A stretch of 64,000 nt of DNA from Actinoplanes sp. L3-i22 (GTDB lineage: Bacteria; Actinomycetota; Actinomycetes; Mycobacteriales; Micromonosporaceae), in assembly GCF_019704555.1 (NCBI RefSeq), contig NZ_AP024745.1, positions 6,332,501 through 6,396,500 of the forward strand, in the 5' to 3' direction. The notes below the pieces were generated by a model, which was not told where the DNA came from, did not search any database, and saw only the letters and a list, made by a program, of their open reading frames with translations. The translations under genes were made by a program, and so were the position numbers. Every line of letters begins with the position of its first letter. The stretch's first letter is position 1. Positions 26,044 to 34,581 of the stretch are shown one piece after another.

Positions 26044-26093
26044 GCCGATGACGGGCGGATAGTGACTCGGAGATCCACCCCTCGGAGGTCCTC

Positions 26094-27386
26094 ATGCCGA
26101 CCAAGAACACCCACGAGACCACCGCCGACAGGCTCAAGAGCCTGCTCGAGACGTTGCTGCAGACCCCCTTGCCGGTACGGCTCCAAGCCTGGGACGGCAC
26201 CCGATCCGGCCCCGCCGGCGCCCCGCTGGTGATCGTCCGCCACCGCCGCGCGCTGCGCCGGCTGATGTGGCAGCCCGACCAGCTCGGCCTGGCCCGGGCG
26301 TACGTGGCCGGCGAGATCGACGTCGAGGGCGACCTCTACGACGCGCTCGCCCGCCTCGCCCCGCTGCTCTGGAACTCCCCCGGCGCCCCGGACGTGCCGC
26401 TGCGCGCGATCGCCGGCGAGGCCCTGCGGCTGGGGATCATCGGCAGCCGGCCGAAGCCGCCGCCGGAGGAGATGGTCGTCACCGGCAGCCGGCACAGCCG
26501 GGGCCGCGACCGCCGGGCGATCAGCCACCACTACGACGTCGGCAACGACTTCTACCGGATCGTGCTCGGCGAGAGCATGGTCTACTCGTGCGCCTACTGG
26601 ACGTCGGACGACCCCGGCTACGGGCTGGCCGACGCGCAGCGCGACAAGCTCGACCTGATCTGCCGCAAGCTCGGGCTGCAGCCCGGCATGCGGCTGCTCG
26701 ACGTCGGCTGCGGCTGGGGCGCGCTGGCGATGCACGCGGCCCGGGAGTACGGCGTGCACGTGCTCGGCATCACGCTCTCCACCGAGCAGGCCGACTTCGC
26801 CCGCAAGCAGGTCGCCGCGGCCGGGCTCGGCCACCAGGTGGAGATCCGGGTCCAGGACTACCGCGACCTGGACGACGGGCCGTTCGACGCGATCTCCAGT
26901 GTGGGCATGGCCGAGCACGTCGGCACCGGGCCCTACCGGGAGTACGCGGGGATCCTGTACCGCCAGCTCAAGCCGGGCGGGCGGCTGCTCAACCACCAGA
27001 TCTCCGCGCTGCACCCGGCGCCGGCGGGCGCGCCCCGGCAGCGCAGCTTCATCGACGCGTACGTGTTCCCGGACGGCGAGCTGGCCCCGGCCGGCACCAC
27101 CGTGACGTTGCTGGAGGACGCCGGGTTCGAGGTCCGCGACGTGCACGCGTTGCGCGAGCACTACGGCCGTACCCTGCGGGCCTGGGTGGTGAATCTGGAG
27201 TCGGACTGGGCCGCCGCGGTGGATCTGGCCGGTCCCGGCCGGGCCCGGGTGTGGCGGCTCTACATGGCGGCCTCGGCGCTCGCCTTCGAGCAGGCCCGGA
27301 TCGGCGTCAACCAGGTGCTCGCGGTGAAGGCCCACCGGGACGGGACCAGCGACCTGCCGCCCACCCGCGGCGGCCTGCTCGGCTGA
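26094..27386 (+). CDS. cfa: cyclopropane-fatty-acyl-phospholipid synthase family methyltransferase
   Basis: Predicted 430-residue SAM-dependent enzyme that methylates double bonds of membrane phospholipid acyl chains, or a mycolic-acid-methyltransferase-type relative. N-terminal lipid-binding region 1-130; core motifs ISHHYDVGNDFYRIVLGE, MVYSCAYW, SAM motif I LLDVGCGWGALA, and SVGMAEHVGTG. ATG at 26094 with CGGAGG upstream. It stands alone between the TetR gene and the MEDS pair. The specific modification (cyclopropane, methyl branch) cannot be read from sequence alone. Confidence 0.9.
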   Translation: MPTKNTHETTADRLKSLLETLLQTPLPVRLQAWDGTRSGPAGAPLVIVRHRRALRRLMWQPDQLGLARAYVAGEIDVEGDLYDALARLAPLLWNSPGAPDVPLRAIAGEALRLGIIGSRPKPPPEEMVVTGSRHSRGRDRRAISHHYDVGNDFYRIVLGESMVYSCAYWTSDDPGYGLADAQRDKLDLICRKLGLQPGMRLLDVGCGWGALAMHAAREYGVHVLGITLSTEQADFARKQVAAAGLGHQVEIRVQDYRDLDDGPFDAISSVGMAEHVGTGPYREYAGILYRQLKPGGRLLNHQISALHPAPAGAPRQRSFIDAYVFPDGELAPAGTTVTLLEDAGFEVRDVHALREHYGRTLRAWVVNLESDWAAAVDLAGPGRARVWRLYMAASALAFEQARIGVNQVLAVKAHRDGTSDLPPTRGGLLG

Positions 27387-27430
27387 GCCGGGCCGGCGAG
27401 GCTCTGCGGAACGCGAGGTAGGCTGCGATA

Positions 27431-28273
27431 ATGCGGCGGTCGGCGGTCATCGACACAGCCCGTGGTCTGAGCCTGCACGACCACGTCGGCTGGGTCTTCG
27501 AGCAGCCCGCCGACTTCCGGGCCAACGCCGGCCAGTTCCTCGCCGACGGCCTGGCCGCGCGCGAGCGGATCCTCTACGTCGGCGGCGCCGGGACAGCCAC
27601 GCCGCTCGGCCTCGACGGGCTGGCCGCCGCGATCGCCGGCGGCCAGGCCGAGGTCACCTCGATCGGGCAGATGTACAGCGCCGGCGAGCCGATCGAGCCC
27701 GAGCGGCAGGTCGACCGGTTCTTCGAGGCCGCCGACCAGGCCCTGGCCGACGGGTGGACCGGGCTGCGGATCGCGGCCGACGTCACCTCGCTGGTCCGGA
27801 CCGACCGGCAGCGCGCCGCCTGGATCCGGTACGAGCATCTGGCCGACGCGTTCATCGCCCGGCGGCCGGTCGCCGGGCTGTGCGGCTTCGACCGCACGGT
27901 GCTGGACCGCACCGCCCTGGCCGAGGCGACCTGCCCGCACGCGGCGCTGACCCCGGGCGGCAGCGAGTTCCGGCTCTACGCCACCGGCGGCCCGGCCGCC
28001 GAGCTGGCGCTGGCCGGCGAGATCGACCCGGACAACCGCCGGGTCCTGGCCGCCGTGCTGCGGCACGCCCGGCCGGCCCCGCGGGACGGCCGGCTCACCG
28101 TCGACGCCACCGCGCTGGCCTTCGTCGACCATCGCGGCCTGGCCCTGCTCGCGGCGTACGCGAACCGGCTGGGCGTGACCGCGGTGCTCCGGGCGCGGGC
28201 CGAGAGCGTCCCGAAGATGATCGCCGATCTGGTGCCGATGGGCGGGCTGGAAGTGCAGGTGGTGTCCGCATGA
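27431..28273 (+). CDS. MEDS-domain plus STAS-domain signalling protein
   Basis: Predicted 280-residue cytoplasmic protein. An N-terminal MEDS domain (about 10-175; SLHDHVGWVFEQPADF and the LADGLAARERILYVGG helix) is followed by a STAS anti-sigma-antagonist-like domain (about 185-280). The serine position usually phosphorylated in STAS partners lies near LAFVDHRGLALL, where the sequence reads VDHRG rather than DSSG, so phospho-switching may be lost. It overlaps the next gene by ATGA. The pair looks like a sensory partner-switching module controlling a sigma factor or anti-sigma factor. Confidence 0.85.
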   Translation: MRRSAVIDTARGLSLHDHVGWVFEQPADFRANAGQFLADGLAARERILYVGGAGTATPLGLDGLAAAIAGGQAEVTSIGQMYSAGEPIEPERQVDRFFEAADQALADGWTGLRIAADVTSLVRTDRQRAAWIRYEHLADAFIARRPVAGLCGFDRTVLDRTALAEATCPHAALTPGGSEFRLYATGGPAAELALAGEIDPDNRRVLAAVLRHARPAPRDGRLTVDATALAFVDHRGLALLAAYANRLGVTAVLRARAESVPKMIADLVPMGGLEVQVVSA

Positions 28274-29226
28274 GGTCCGGGGCCGCGGCCGGCCACTCCG
28301 GTTACTTCCACGAGACCGCCTTCTACGGCTCCGACGAGCAGTTCCTCGCCGTGATCGTGCCGTTCTTCACCGACGGGCTGGCCGCCGGCGAGCCGGTGAT
28401 CTCGACGTTCGCCGCCCGGAACCAGGAGCTGGTCCGCCGGGCGTTCGGCGCCGGCAGCGGGATCGAGTTCCTCGACGGCGGCGAGCAGTACGCGCGGCCC
28501 GCCACCGCGATCCGCCACTACCGCAAGCTCTTCGGGGAGTACACGGCCCGGGGCGTGCACCAGATCCGGGTCGCCGGCGACGTCCCGCACCCGGGCACCG
28601 GCGCGCGGTGGGACTGGTGGGCGAGGTACGAGGCGGCCATCAACCACGCGTACGACGACTTCCCGGTGTGGAGCATCTGCCCGTACGACACCCGTACCGC
28701 CCCGGCGGACGTGCTCGCCGAGGTCCGCCGCACCCATCCGCACGTGGCCGACGCCCACCGGCACGCGGCCAATCCGGCCTTCGTGGACCCGGTCGACTTC
28801 CTGCGCGCCCGGTCGGACACCTGGCGTGACCCGATCGAGCAGGGCCCGCCCTGGCTGGAGCTGGTCGACCCGACCCCGGTGCGGGTGCGCGCCGCCGTCA
28901 CCGCGGCCGCCGCCGGCAGCGCGCTGACCCGCGACGACCTCAACGGCCTGCTGGTGGCGGTGAGCGAGGCGGTGGCCAACGGGCTGCTGCACGGCAAGCC
29001 GCCGGTGACCGTCCGGGCGTGGGCGGCGCCCCGGCGCGTCGTGGTCACCGTGACCGACGCCGGGGAGGGCCCCCGGGAGCCGTACGCCGGGCTGCTCCCC
29101 GCGGACCGGCCGGCCGGCAGCGGTGGGCTCGGGCTGTGGATCAGCCACCAGATGTGCGGCTTCGTCGGCCTGCACCGGGGCCCGGAGGGCTTCACCATCC
29201 GCCTGGTCGCCGGCGAGCTCGACTGA
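28270..29226 (+). CDS. MEDS-domain plus HATPase (anti-sigma/histidine kinase-like) protein
   Basis: Predicted 318-residue protein. The N-terminal MEDS domain (about 10-180; YFHETAFYGSDEQFLAVIVP) resembles that of its neighbour, and a C-terminal GHKL ATPase (about 205-318) has the N-box LLVAVSEAVANGLLHG, VTDAGEGP and GGLGLWISHQMC. No phospho-accepting His domain is present, so RsbW-type serine kinase or anti-sigma activity is more likely than a classical sensor kinase. ATGA overlap with the upstream MEDS-STAS gene makes the two a co-translated switch. Its target is unknown; a SigB/SigF-family sigma factor is encoded at 63172 but not linked. Confidence 0.87.
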   Translation: MRSGAAAGHSGYFHETAFYGSDEQFLAVIVPFFTDGLAAGEPVISTFAARNQELVRRAFGAGSGIEFLDGGEQYARPATAIRHYRKLFGEYTARGVHQIRVAGDVPHPGTGARWDWWARYEAAINHAYDDFPVWSICPYDTRTAPADVLAEVRRTHPHVADAHRHAANPAFVDPVDFLRARSDTWRDPIEQGPPWLELVDPTPVRVRAAVTAAAAGSALTRDDLNGLLVAVSEAVANGLLHGKPPVTVRAWAAPRRVVVTVTDAGEGPREPYAGLLPADRPAGSGGLGLWISHQMCGFVGLHRGPEGFTIRLVAGELD

Positions 29227-29229
29227 GCG

Positions 29230-29267
29230 CCCCGGCCAGGGACAAAACGGGCCCCGGCCAGGGACAA
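29230..29267. repeat. 16-bp direct repeat in the convergent gap
   Basis: CCCCGGCCAGGGACAA occurs at 29230-29245 and 29252-29267, directly after the MEDS-HATPase stop and before the end of the CBM2-like gene. No terminator-like stem is formed. Confidence 0.75.
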
Positions 29268-29275
29268 CAACGCGC

Positions 29276-30013
29276 TCAGCTCGTGCAGGGAGTCCCGTCG
29301 ACCCGGCAGTCCTGCGGGGCCGCGTCGATCAGCGTCGCCCCGGTCACCCCGAACGAGATCTCCACCGAGCCGTCCGCCGGGACCCCGGCGGTGTCCGCGT
29401 CCGGCGCGAAGGTCCAGGTCGAGCCGCTCTGGGTCGCGGTAGCGCCGGCCACGTTGGTGACCATCAGCGTCGGCCGGGGCAGGGTCACCGTGAGCGCCCA
29501 GCCGTCCTTGGCCGTCGCGCCGGGGTTCGCCACGGTGACGGTCATCCTGTAGCCGAGCAGCCCGATCGTCGCCGACGAGATCCGGTAGGACGCGGTCAGC
29601 GGCACCACCGCGGTCCCGCTCGCACCCGCCGAGCCGGACGCCACCGGCGGGCGGGACGACGGCCGGGTCGCGGTGACCGCCGCCCCGACGCTCGTCGCGG
29701 CCCGCACGGACGCGACGGCCGACGGCGCGGCGGCGGCCGGCGGGGACGGCGCGGCCGGCAGCGCGTCGGCCTCGTCGGGCGACGCGGCCGGGTCGCCCGA
29801 GCCCCGGACCAGCAGGATCGCCACCAGGGCGGTGCCGGCCAGCGCGACGACCGCGGCGGCGATCAGGACGTAGCGCCCGGCGCCGCCGCGGGTACGGGGC
29901 TCGCGGACCTTCGGGGTCGGCGCGGGTCCGGACAGGACGGTGGAGAGCCGCAGCAACCCGTCGAGGATCACCACGGACAGCGACCGCCGCTGCCGTGGTC
30001 CGGTGTCGTTCAT
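29276..30013 (-). CDS. single-pass membrane protein with CBM2-like extracytoplasmic domain
   Basis: Predicted 245-residue protein. A short cytoplasmic N-terminus (1-45) precedes one TM segment (about 46-70, RYVLIAAAVVALAGTALVAI), an Ala/Pro/Ser linker, and a C-terminal beta domain of about 100 residues. The latter, with YRISSATIGLLGYRMTVTVA, then NPGATAKDGWALTVTLP and a cysteine near the end, looks like a family-2 carbohydrate-binding module. Aromatic binding-face residues are few, so polysaccharide binding is uncertain. ATG at 30013 has GGAGACC just upstream. It is the last gene of the Hsp70-IniR-kinase-DUF742 operon. Confidence 0.75.
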   Translation of the reverse strand: MNDTGPRQRRSLSVVILDGLLRLSTVLSGPAPTPKVREPRTRGGAGRYVLIAAAVVALAGTALVAILLVRGSGDPAASPDEADALPAAPSPPAAAAPSAVASVRAATSVGAAVTATRPSSRPPVASGSAGASGTAVVPLTASYRISSATIGLLGYRMTVTVANPGATAKDGWALTVTLPRPTLMVTNVAGATATQSGSTWTFAPDADTAGVPADGSVEISFGVTGATLIDAAPQDCRVDGTPCTS

Positions 30014-30074
30014 CAGGTCTCCGGGAGTCGGTCTCAGGACGGGGGCGCGGAACAAGCGGTTCAGAACGACCGGC

Positions 30075-30431
30075 TCAGAGTGAGTTCAGGCCGCTGAGCA
30101 GGCGGTCCAGCACGTCCGGGGACGCGTCCCGGCGCCGGGCCTCGATCAGGCCGGCCTCGTGCAGGTCGGCGAGCAGCAGCCGGGTCGCCCCGAGCGGCAG
30201 GCCCAGGTGCGCGGCGATCTCGGAGAGCGCGACCGGCTCCCGGGCCAGCCGCAGCGCCGACCGCTGGTCGGGGGTCAGGCCGTCCGGCTCGGGGACGTCC
30301 GCCATCCGGTGCACGATGGCGCTCATGTCGAGGCCGTCGTGCACCGCCGGGGCGCGTCCGCCGACCCGGGCGTAGAGGCGGACCAGCGGGCCGGCGTCGT
30401 CGTCGTACCACGCCTCTTCGGTCGGGCTCAT
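30075..30431 (-). CDS. DUF742 protein (CvnC-like)
   Basis: Predicted 118-residue cytoplasmic protein of the DUF742 family, which in Streptomyces conservons forms the third component (CvnC). A central winged-helix-like segment reads LAREPVALSEIAAHLGLPLG, then ATRLLLADLHEAGLI; the N-terminus LVRLYARVGGRAPA is typical. ATG at 30431 overlaps the kinase stop by 1 nt (TGATG). The usual roadblock/LC7 (CvnB) and small GTPase (CvnD) partners are absent, so this is a reduced conservon attached to the Ini-type operon. Confidence 0.9.
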   Translation of the reverse strand: MSPTEEAWYDDDAGPLVRLYARVGGRAPAVHDGLDMSAIVHRMADVPEPDGLTPDQRSALRLAREPVALSEIAAHLGLPLGATRLLLADLHEAGLIEARRRDASPDVLDRLLSGLNSL

Positions 30432-32083
30432 CAGTTGATCACCGGTTCCAGGTCGTGGAGGGTGGTGTCGTTGTCGCTGTCGACCGGGCTGATCAGCGCG
30501 GCCGGCAGGTCCACGCCGGCGATCAGGCCGCCGTCGGGTCCGTTGTGCAGGGTGATCGCGATGCCGCTGCGGGCGGCGAACCGGCCGGCCGCGTACAGGC
30601 CCCACCAGGTGCCGCCGGCCGGTGGTTCCGGGTCGGCCAGCACCCGGGCCGCGGTGGCCAGGTCGTCCTCGGTCATGCCGGGCCCGACGTCGGTGACCGT
30701 GATCCGGTACCCGATCCCGTGCCGCTCGCCGAGCACCCGCACCCGGGTCTCGGCGGGCGCGAACGTCGCGGCGTTCTCGACCAGCTCGGCGAGCAGGTGC
30801 ATCAGGTCGGTGATCGCGGGTCCGGCCAGGGCGACCGGGTCGATCCGGGAGGTGGAGACCCGGCCGTACTCGCTGATCTCGGCCGCCGCCGCCCGGACCA
30901 CCTCGCCCAGCGGCATCGGCCGGGACCAGCGCCGGCCGGGGGTGCCGCCGGCCAGCGTGATCGCCTTCTCCAGGTTGCGGCGCATCCGGTTGGCCAGGTG
31001 GTCGGCGCGGAACAGGTCGCCGAGCGTGTCGTCGTCGGACTCCCGGCGGGCCAGCGTGTCGAGCAGGCGCAGCTGCCGGTGCAGCAGGCCCTGGTTGCGC
31101 CGTTCCAGGTCACGCAGCAGCGGGTCGAGTCCGGCGGCCCGGTCCGGCCCGGCGGCGGCCCGCGCCGGCGAGCGGGTGGCGCCGGTGGTACGGCGGCGGG
31201 ACCGCAGGGCGGTCAGCAGCACGGCGATCACCGCGATCAGCCCGACCCCACCGATCAGGCCGGCCCGGACGACGGCGGCGACCGCGGTCCCGGCGGTGGC
31301 GTCGGTCGCGGCCTGGGCGCCGGAGTTCTGCAGCGCCCACAGCTCGGTGTTGGCCCGGTTGTACGCGGTCGACCAGACCGTCCCGTCGTTCTTCCCGGCC
31401 AGCAGCGCGGCCTCCGCGGTGGCCAGGTCGGCGTCGACCGAGGCGGGCAGTCCACCGCCGACCGCGGCGAGCAGCGTCCGGCGGGCGCCGGCCAGGGTGG
31501 ACAGCCGGGCCCGGTCGGCGTCGGTGCGCTTGGCCGTCCCGGACGTGGCGGCCAGCAGCGCGTCCTGTTCGGCCAGCAGCTCCCGGGCCCGGCTCAGCGC
31601 GGACAGGCCGGGCGCCCGGTCGCCGAGCTGGTCCGGGTACACGGTCGGGGTCGTCAGGCCGACCGGGTCGATCAGCGCGGTGTACGCGTCCGCGACCCGC
31701 ACCGGCGTCAGGGCGCGGGCGTCGACCTGCGCCCGTACGTCGGCAAGTTTTCCGGTCCTGGCCAGCAGAAGGTCGGTCTGCCGGACCGCGTCGGAGCCGG
31801 CCAGGTCGCGGGTCCAGCCGTCCCGCGCGGCACTCAGCTCCTGCCGGGCGTGGTCGGTGTGCACGCGCTGGGCGGCCAGCTCGGCGGGCGAGCCGTCGGT
31901 CACCGACTGCCGGCGCTCGGTCTCCAGGGACAGCACCAGCGTGCCGGCCGGACCGCCGAGATCGGTCGCCGCGACCCGGGCCGACATCAGCCGGACCGCG
32001 TCGGCCAGCGCCGGCCCGGCGGCCGCCACCCAGAGCACGACCAGCAACGTCAGGCCGGTGATCACCTTCGTACGGGAGCTCAA
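30431..32083 (-). CDS. conservon-type sensor histidine kinase (CvnA-like)
   Basis: Predicted 550-residue membrane kinase. TM1 is about residues 7-27 and TM2 about 270-293, enclosing a helical nitrate/sulfonate-type ectodomain of about 240 residues. The dimerisation region RQLRLLDTLARRESDDDTLG, with FRADHLANRMRRNLEK after it, and the ATPase N-box LAELVENAATFAP match CvnA-type kinases, which act with DUF742 and roadblock proteins. The TTG start at 32083 overlaps the IniR-like stop (TTGA), so translation is coupled. No response regulator follows; signalling may go through DUF742. Confidence 0.88.
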   Translation of the reverse strand: MSSRTKVITGLTLLVVLWVAAAGPALADAVRLMSARVAATDLGGPAGTLVLSLETERRQSVTDGSPAELAAQRVHTDHARQELSAARDGWTRDLAGSDAVRQTDLLLARTGKLADVRAQVDARALTPVRVADAYTALIDPVGLTTPTVYPDQLGDRAPGLSALSRARELLAEQDALLAATSGTAKRTDADRARLSTLAGARRTLLAAVGGGLPASVDADLATAEAALLAGKNDGTVWSTAYNRANTELWALQNSGAQAATDATAGTAVAAVVRAGLIGGVGLIAVIAVLLTALRSRRRTTGATRSPARAAAGPDRAAGLDPLLRDLERRNQGLLHRQLRLLDTLARRESDDDTLGDLFRADHLANRMRRNLEKAITLAGGTPGRRWSRPMPLGEVVRAAAAEISEYGRVSTSRIDPVALAGPAITDLMHLLAELVENAATFAPAETRVRVLGERHGIGYRITVTDVGPGMTEDDLATAARVLADPEPPAGGTWWGLYAAGRFAARSGIAITLHNGPDGGLIAGVDLPAALISPVDSDNDTTLHDLEPVIN

Positions 32084-34581
32084 TTCTCATCCTTCGTGCC
32101 CAGCAGCGTGCGGAGGCGGATCAGCAGTTCCGGACGGCCGGTGACGTCGAGACGCTGCCGGATCCGGGCGAGGTGGTGTTCGACGGTCTTCGCCGAGAGG
32201 TAGAGGCGTTCGGCGATCTGCTTGTAGGTGAGGCCGTCCAGGACCAGCGCGGCGACCTCGCGTTCCCGGTCGCTGAGCAGCTGCGGGTCGCGCGCGGCGA
32301 CCGGCTGCGCGGCCGGCCCGGCGACGCGTTCCTGCAGTGTGCGGGCGCAGTCCAGGAGCAGCGTCATGGCCTTGCGGTCGGTGGTCCGGATCGCCGCCTG
32401 CCCGACCAGCCGGGCGCCGTCGCCGATCAGGCCGAGCGCGCTGAGCTCGTGCGCCGCCGCGATCACCGCGTCCGGGTCGGCCCGCCCGGCCAGCACCGCG
32501 GTCCACTGGGTGGCCGCGGACGCCACCGCCGCGGTGTACGGGCTGAACTCCCGCAGCCCGGTCAGCGACCCGGTGTGCCGCGCGGCGGCGTCGTGGTCCT
32601 CGGCGAGGATCGCGGCGTGCAGCCGGCTCCAGTGCAGCGGCGCGCTCCACAGCGGCGGGTCGCCGAGCGCGGCCAGCAGCCGGTCGGCCTCGGCCAGGTG
32701 CCCGGCGACCCGGTGGTGCTCGCCGAGGCGGGCCGCGGTGACCGCCAGCTCGCCGAGCGGGAGCAGGGTGAACAGGTCGACCGGCTGGCCGATCAGCGCG
32801 TGACAGGCGTCCGGCCAGGAGCTGCGCAGGCCGACCAGGTCGCTGGCCCGGCGGCTGAGCCCGGCCCGCAGCGCACCGGCGAGGAGCCGGTCGCGGCCGG
32901 GACGCCCGTCCGGGACCGGGGGCCGCCCGCCGCGCTGCATCAGCACCCAGGCCTGCAGCAGGCGGTGCCGGTCGGCGAGCAGCGCGCCGCCGGCGCCGGA
33001 GTGCACCGCGCGGGCCAGCAGCGCGTCGGCGGTGTCGAGTTCGGCGCAGTGCAGGGCGATCGTCGCGCCGAGCGCGGCGGGGGTGTCCGGGAGCAGCACG
33101 GCCGGGCCGGCCGGCTCGATCGTGGTGGCCGCCTGGACCAGCGCGGACAGCGCGGCGGCCGGGGTGCCGGTGACCGACTCGGCCACGCCGCGGGCCATCA
33201 GGGCCACCGCCGAGTGCAGCAGGGTCGGCGGCGCGGTGCCGGACCCGGCCGGTGTCTCCGGGTCGTCCAGGTGTCCGGTGGCGATCCGGGCGATCGACCC
33301 GAAGCCGGCCGCCACCGCCGACGGCGACCAGCGGTAGAGGGCGGCGGCCTGGGCGGTCTGGCCGCGCTGGGTGAGGACGGCGGCGGCGACGTACGCGGCC
33401 TCGGCCCGCTGCTCCGGCGCGTCCGCCGCGAGGGCCTGATCGGCCAGCCGGGACGCCTCGTCGAGGTCACCGGCGAGCGCGGTGGCCAGGGCACGGCGGG
33501 CGGCCGTGCCCTGGCCGGCGCCGGCCGCCGCCGCGAACAGCTCGGCGGCCAGCCGGGGGTCACCGCCGAGGGCCTCCTCGCCGGCGGCCGCGTACACCTT
33601 GCCGAAACCGCCGCCGGCCGCGTAGACCTCGCCGGGACCGAAACCGAGGCCGAGACCGGGACCGAGGCCGCCACCGGCCGAGCCCGCGACCAGGGCGCCG
33701 TCCCGGAGCAGCGGGCGGACCAGGGGCAGGACCGGGCCGCCGCGGGCCAGTTGCAGGGCGGCCAGGCGCTGCCGGACGTCGATCCGCAGACCGATCGGGC
33801 CCAGGGCGGCGATCGCCCGGCGGGCCAGCGGGACGAGCGAGCCGTCGGCGGCCAGCAGGCCGGTGGCGCGACCGGCGTCCACCAGCCGGGCGACCGTGCC
33901 GGCGTCCGGGGCGGTCGCCGCGTCGAGCAGGGCGGCGACCAGGTCGAACGACAGGCCCGCGCCGGCCTCGGCGGCCAGCAGCACCGTCCGTACGTCGGGA
34001 TCGAGGTCGTCCAGATCGGCGGCGAAGCCGGCGAGCGCGCCCAGCGGGATCCGGACCGCCGCGGCGTCGGCCGGGGTGAGCGCGTCCGCGACCCGGGCGA
34101 CGTAGCGGGGCACTCCCCCGGTCTGCTCGGTGACCAGCGCGACCAGCTCGGGCGCGGGATCGGCGACCACCCGCGCGAGCCGGTCGCGGACCTGGGCGGC
34201 GGTCAGCGCCGGCAGCCGGACCGGTGGGCGGGCCCGGCGCAGCAGGTCGATCAGGGCGGGCAGGCCGCGGGGCTGCGGCCACGGGCGGTAGGCGACGACG
34301 ATGCGGGCGCCGGGCCGCTGGGCGTGGGCGATCAGCGCGTCCAGCCGCGGCCCGTCGAGCCGATGCGCGTCGTCGGCGAGCAGGACCTGCTCCCCCACGG
34401 CTTCGGCGGCCTGCCACGGGGTCACCACCGTGACACCCGCCTGTCGCCAGACCGCGGCCAACTCGTGCAGCAGGGTGGTCTTGCCGTGGCCGCCGGGTGC
34501 GCCGATCGCCGCCTGCACCGGGGCGAGCGGGTCGGCGGTCACCTCGGCGAGCAGGCCGGCGGTGGTCACGGGCGCGGTCAT
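32080..34581 (-). CDS. LuxR-type ATPase regulator, IniR-like
   Basis: Predicted 833-residue STAND-like regulator. Walker A is GAPGGHGKTTLL (about 27-38), Walker B about VLLADDAHRLD; then a winged-helix and TPR-like helical region rich in Ala and Leu, and a C-terminal LuxR HTH (about 765-825, LSDREREVAALVLDGLTYKQ then IAERLYLSAKTVEHHL). The gene partners (Hsp70-like upstream, IniB/IniA/IniC-like divergent) match the isoniazid-response regulator IniR of actinobacteria, so it probably activates the divergent iniB-like operon under cell-wall stress. ATG at 34581 overlaps the Hsp70-like stop by 4 nt. A glycine-rich GLGPGLGLGFGPG stretch in the middle is unusual. Confidence 0.85.
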   Translation of the reverse strand: MTAPVTTAGLLAEVTADPLAPVQAAIGAPGGHGKTTLLHELAAVWRQAGVTVVTPWQAAEAVGEQVLLADDAHRLDGPRLDALIAHAQRPGARIVVAYRPWPQPRGLPALIDLLRRARPPVRLPALTAAQVRDRLARVVADPAPELVALVTEQTGGVPRYVARVADALTPADAAAVRIPLGALAGFAADLDDLDPDVRTVLLAAEAGAGLSFDLVAALLDAATAPDAGTVARLVDAGRATGLLAADGSLVPLARRAIAALGPIGLRIDVRQRLAALQLARGGPVLPLVRPLLRDGALVAGSAGGGLGPGLGLGFGPGEVYAAGGGFGKVYAAAGEEALGGDPRLAAELFAAAAGAGQGTAARRALATALAGDLDEASRLADQALAADAPEQRAEAAYVAAAVLTQRGQTAQAAALYRWSPSAVAAGFGSIARIATGHLDDPETPAGSGTAPPTLLHSAVALMARGVAESVTGTPAAALSALVQAATTIEPAGPAVLLPDTPAALGATIALHCAELDTADALLARAVHSGAGGALLADRHRLLQAWVLMQRGGRPPVPDGRPGRDRLLAGALRAGLSRRASDLVGLRSSWPDACHALIGQPVDLFTLLPLGELAVTAARLGEHHRVAGHLAEADRLLAALGDPPLWSAPLHWSRLHAAILAEDHDAAARHTGSLTGLREFSPYTAAVASAATQWTAVLAGRADPDAVIAAAHELSALGLIGDGARLVGQAAIRTTDRKAMTLLLDCARTLQERVAGPAAQPVAARDPQLLSDREREVAALVLDGLTYKQIAERLYLSAKTVEHHLARIRQRLDVTGRPELLIRLRTLLGTKDEN

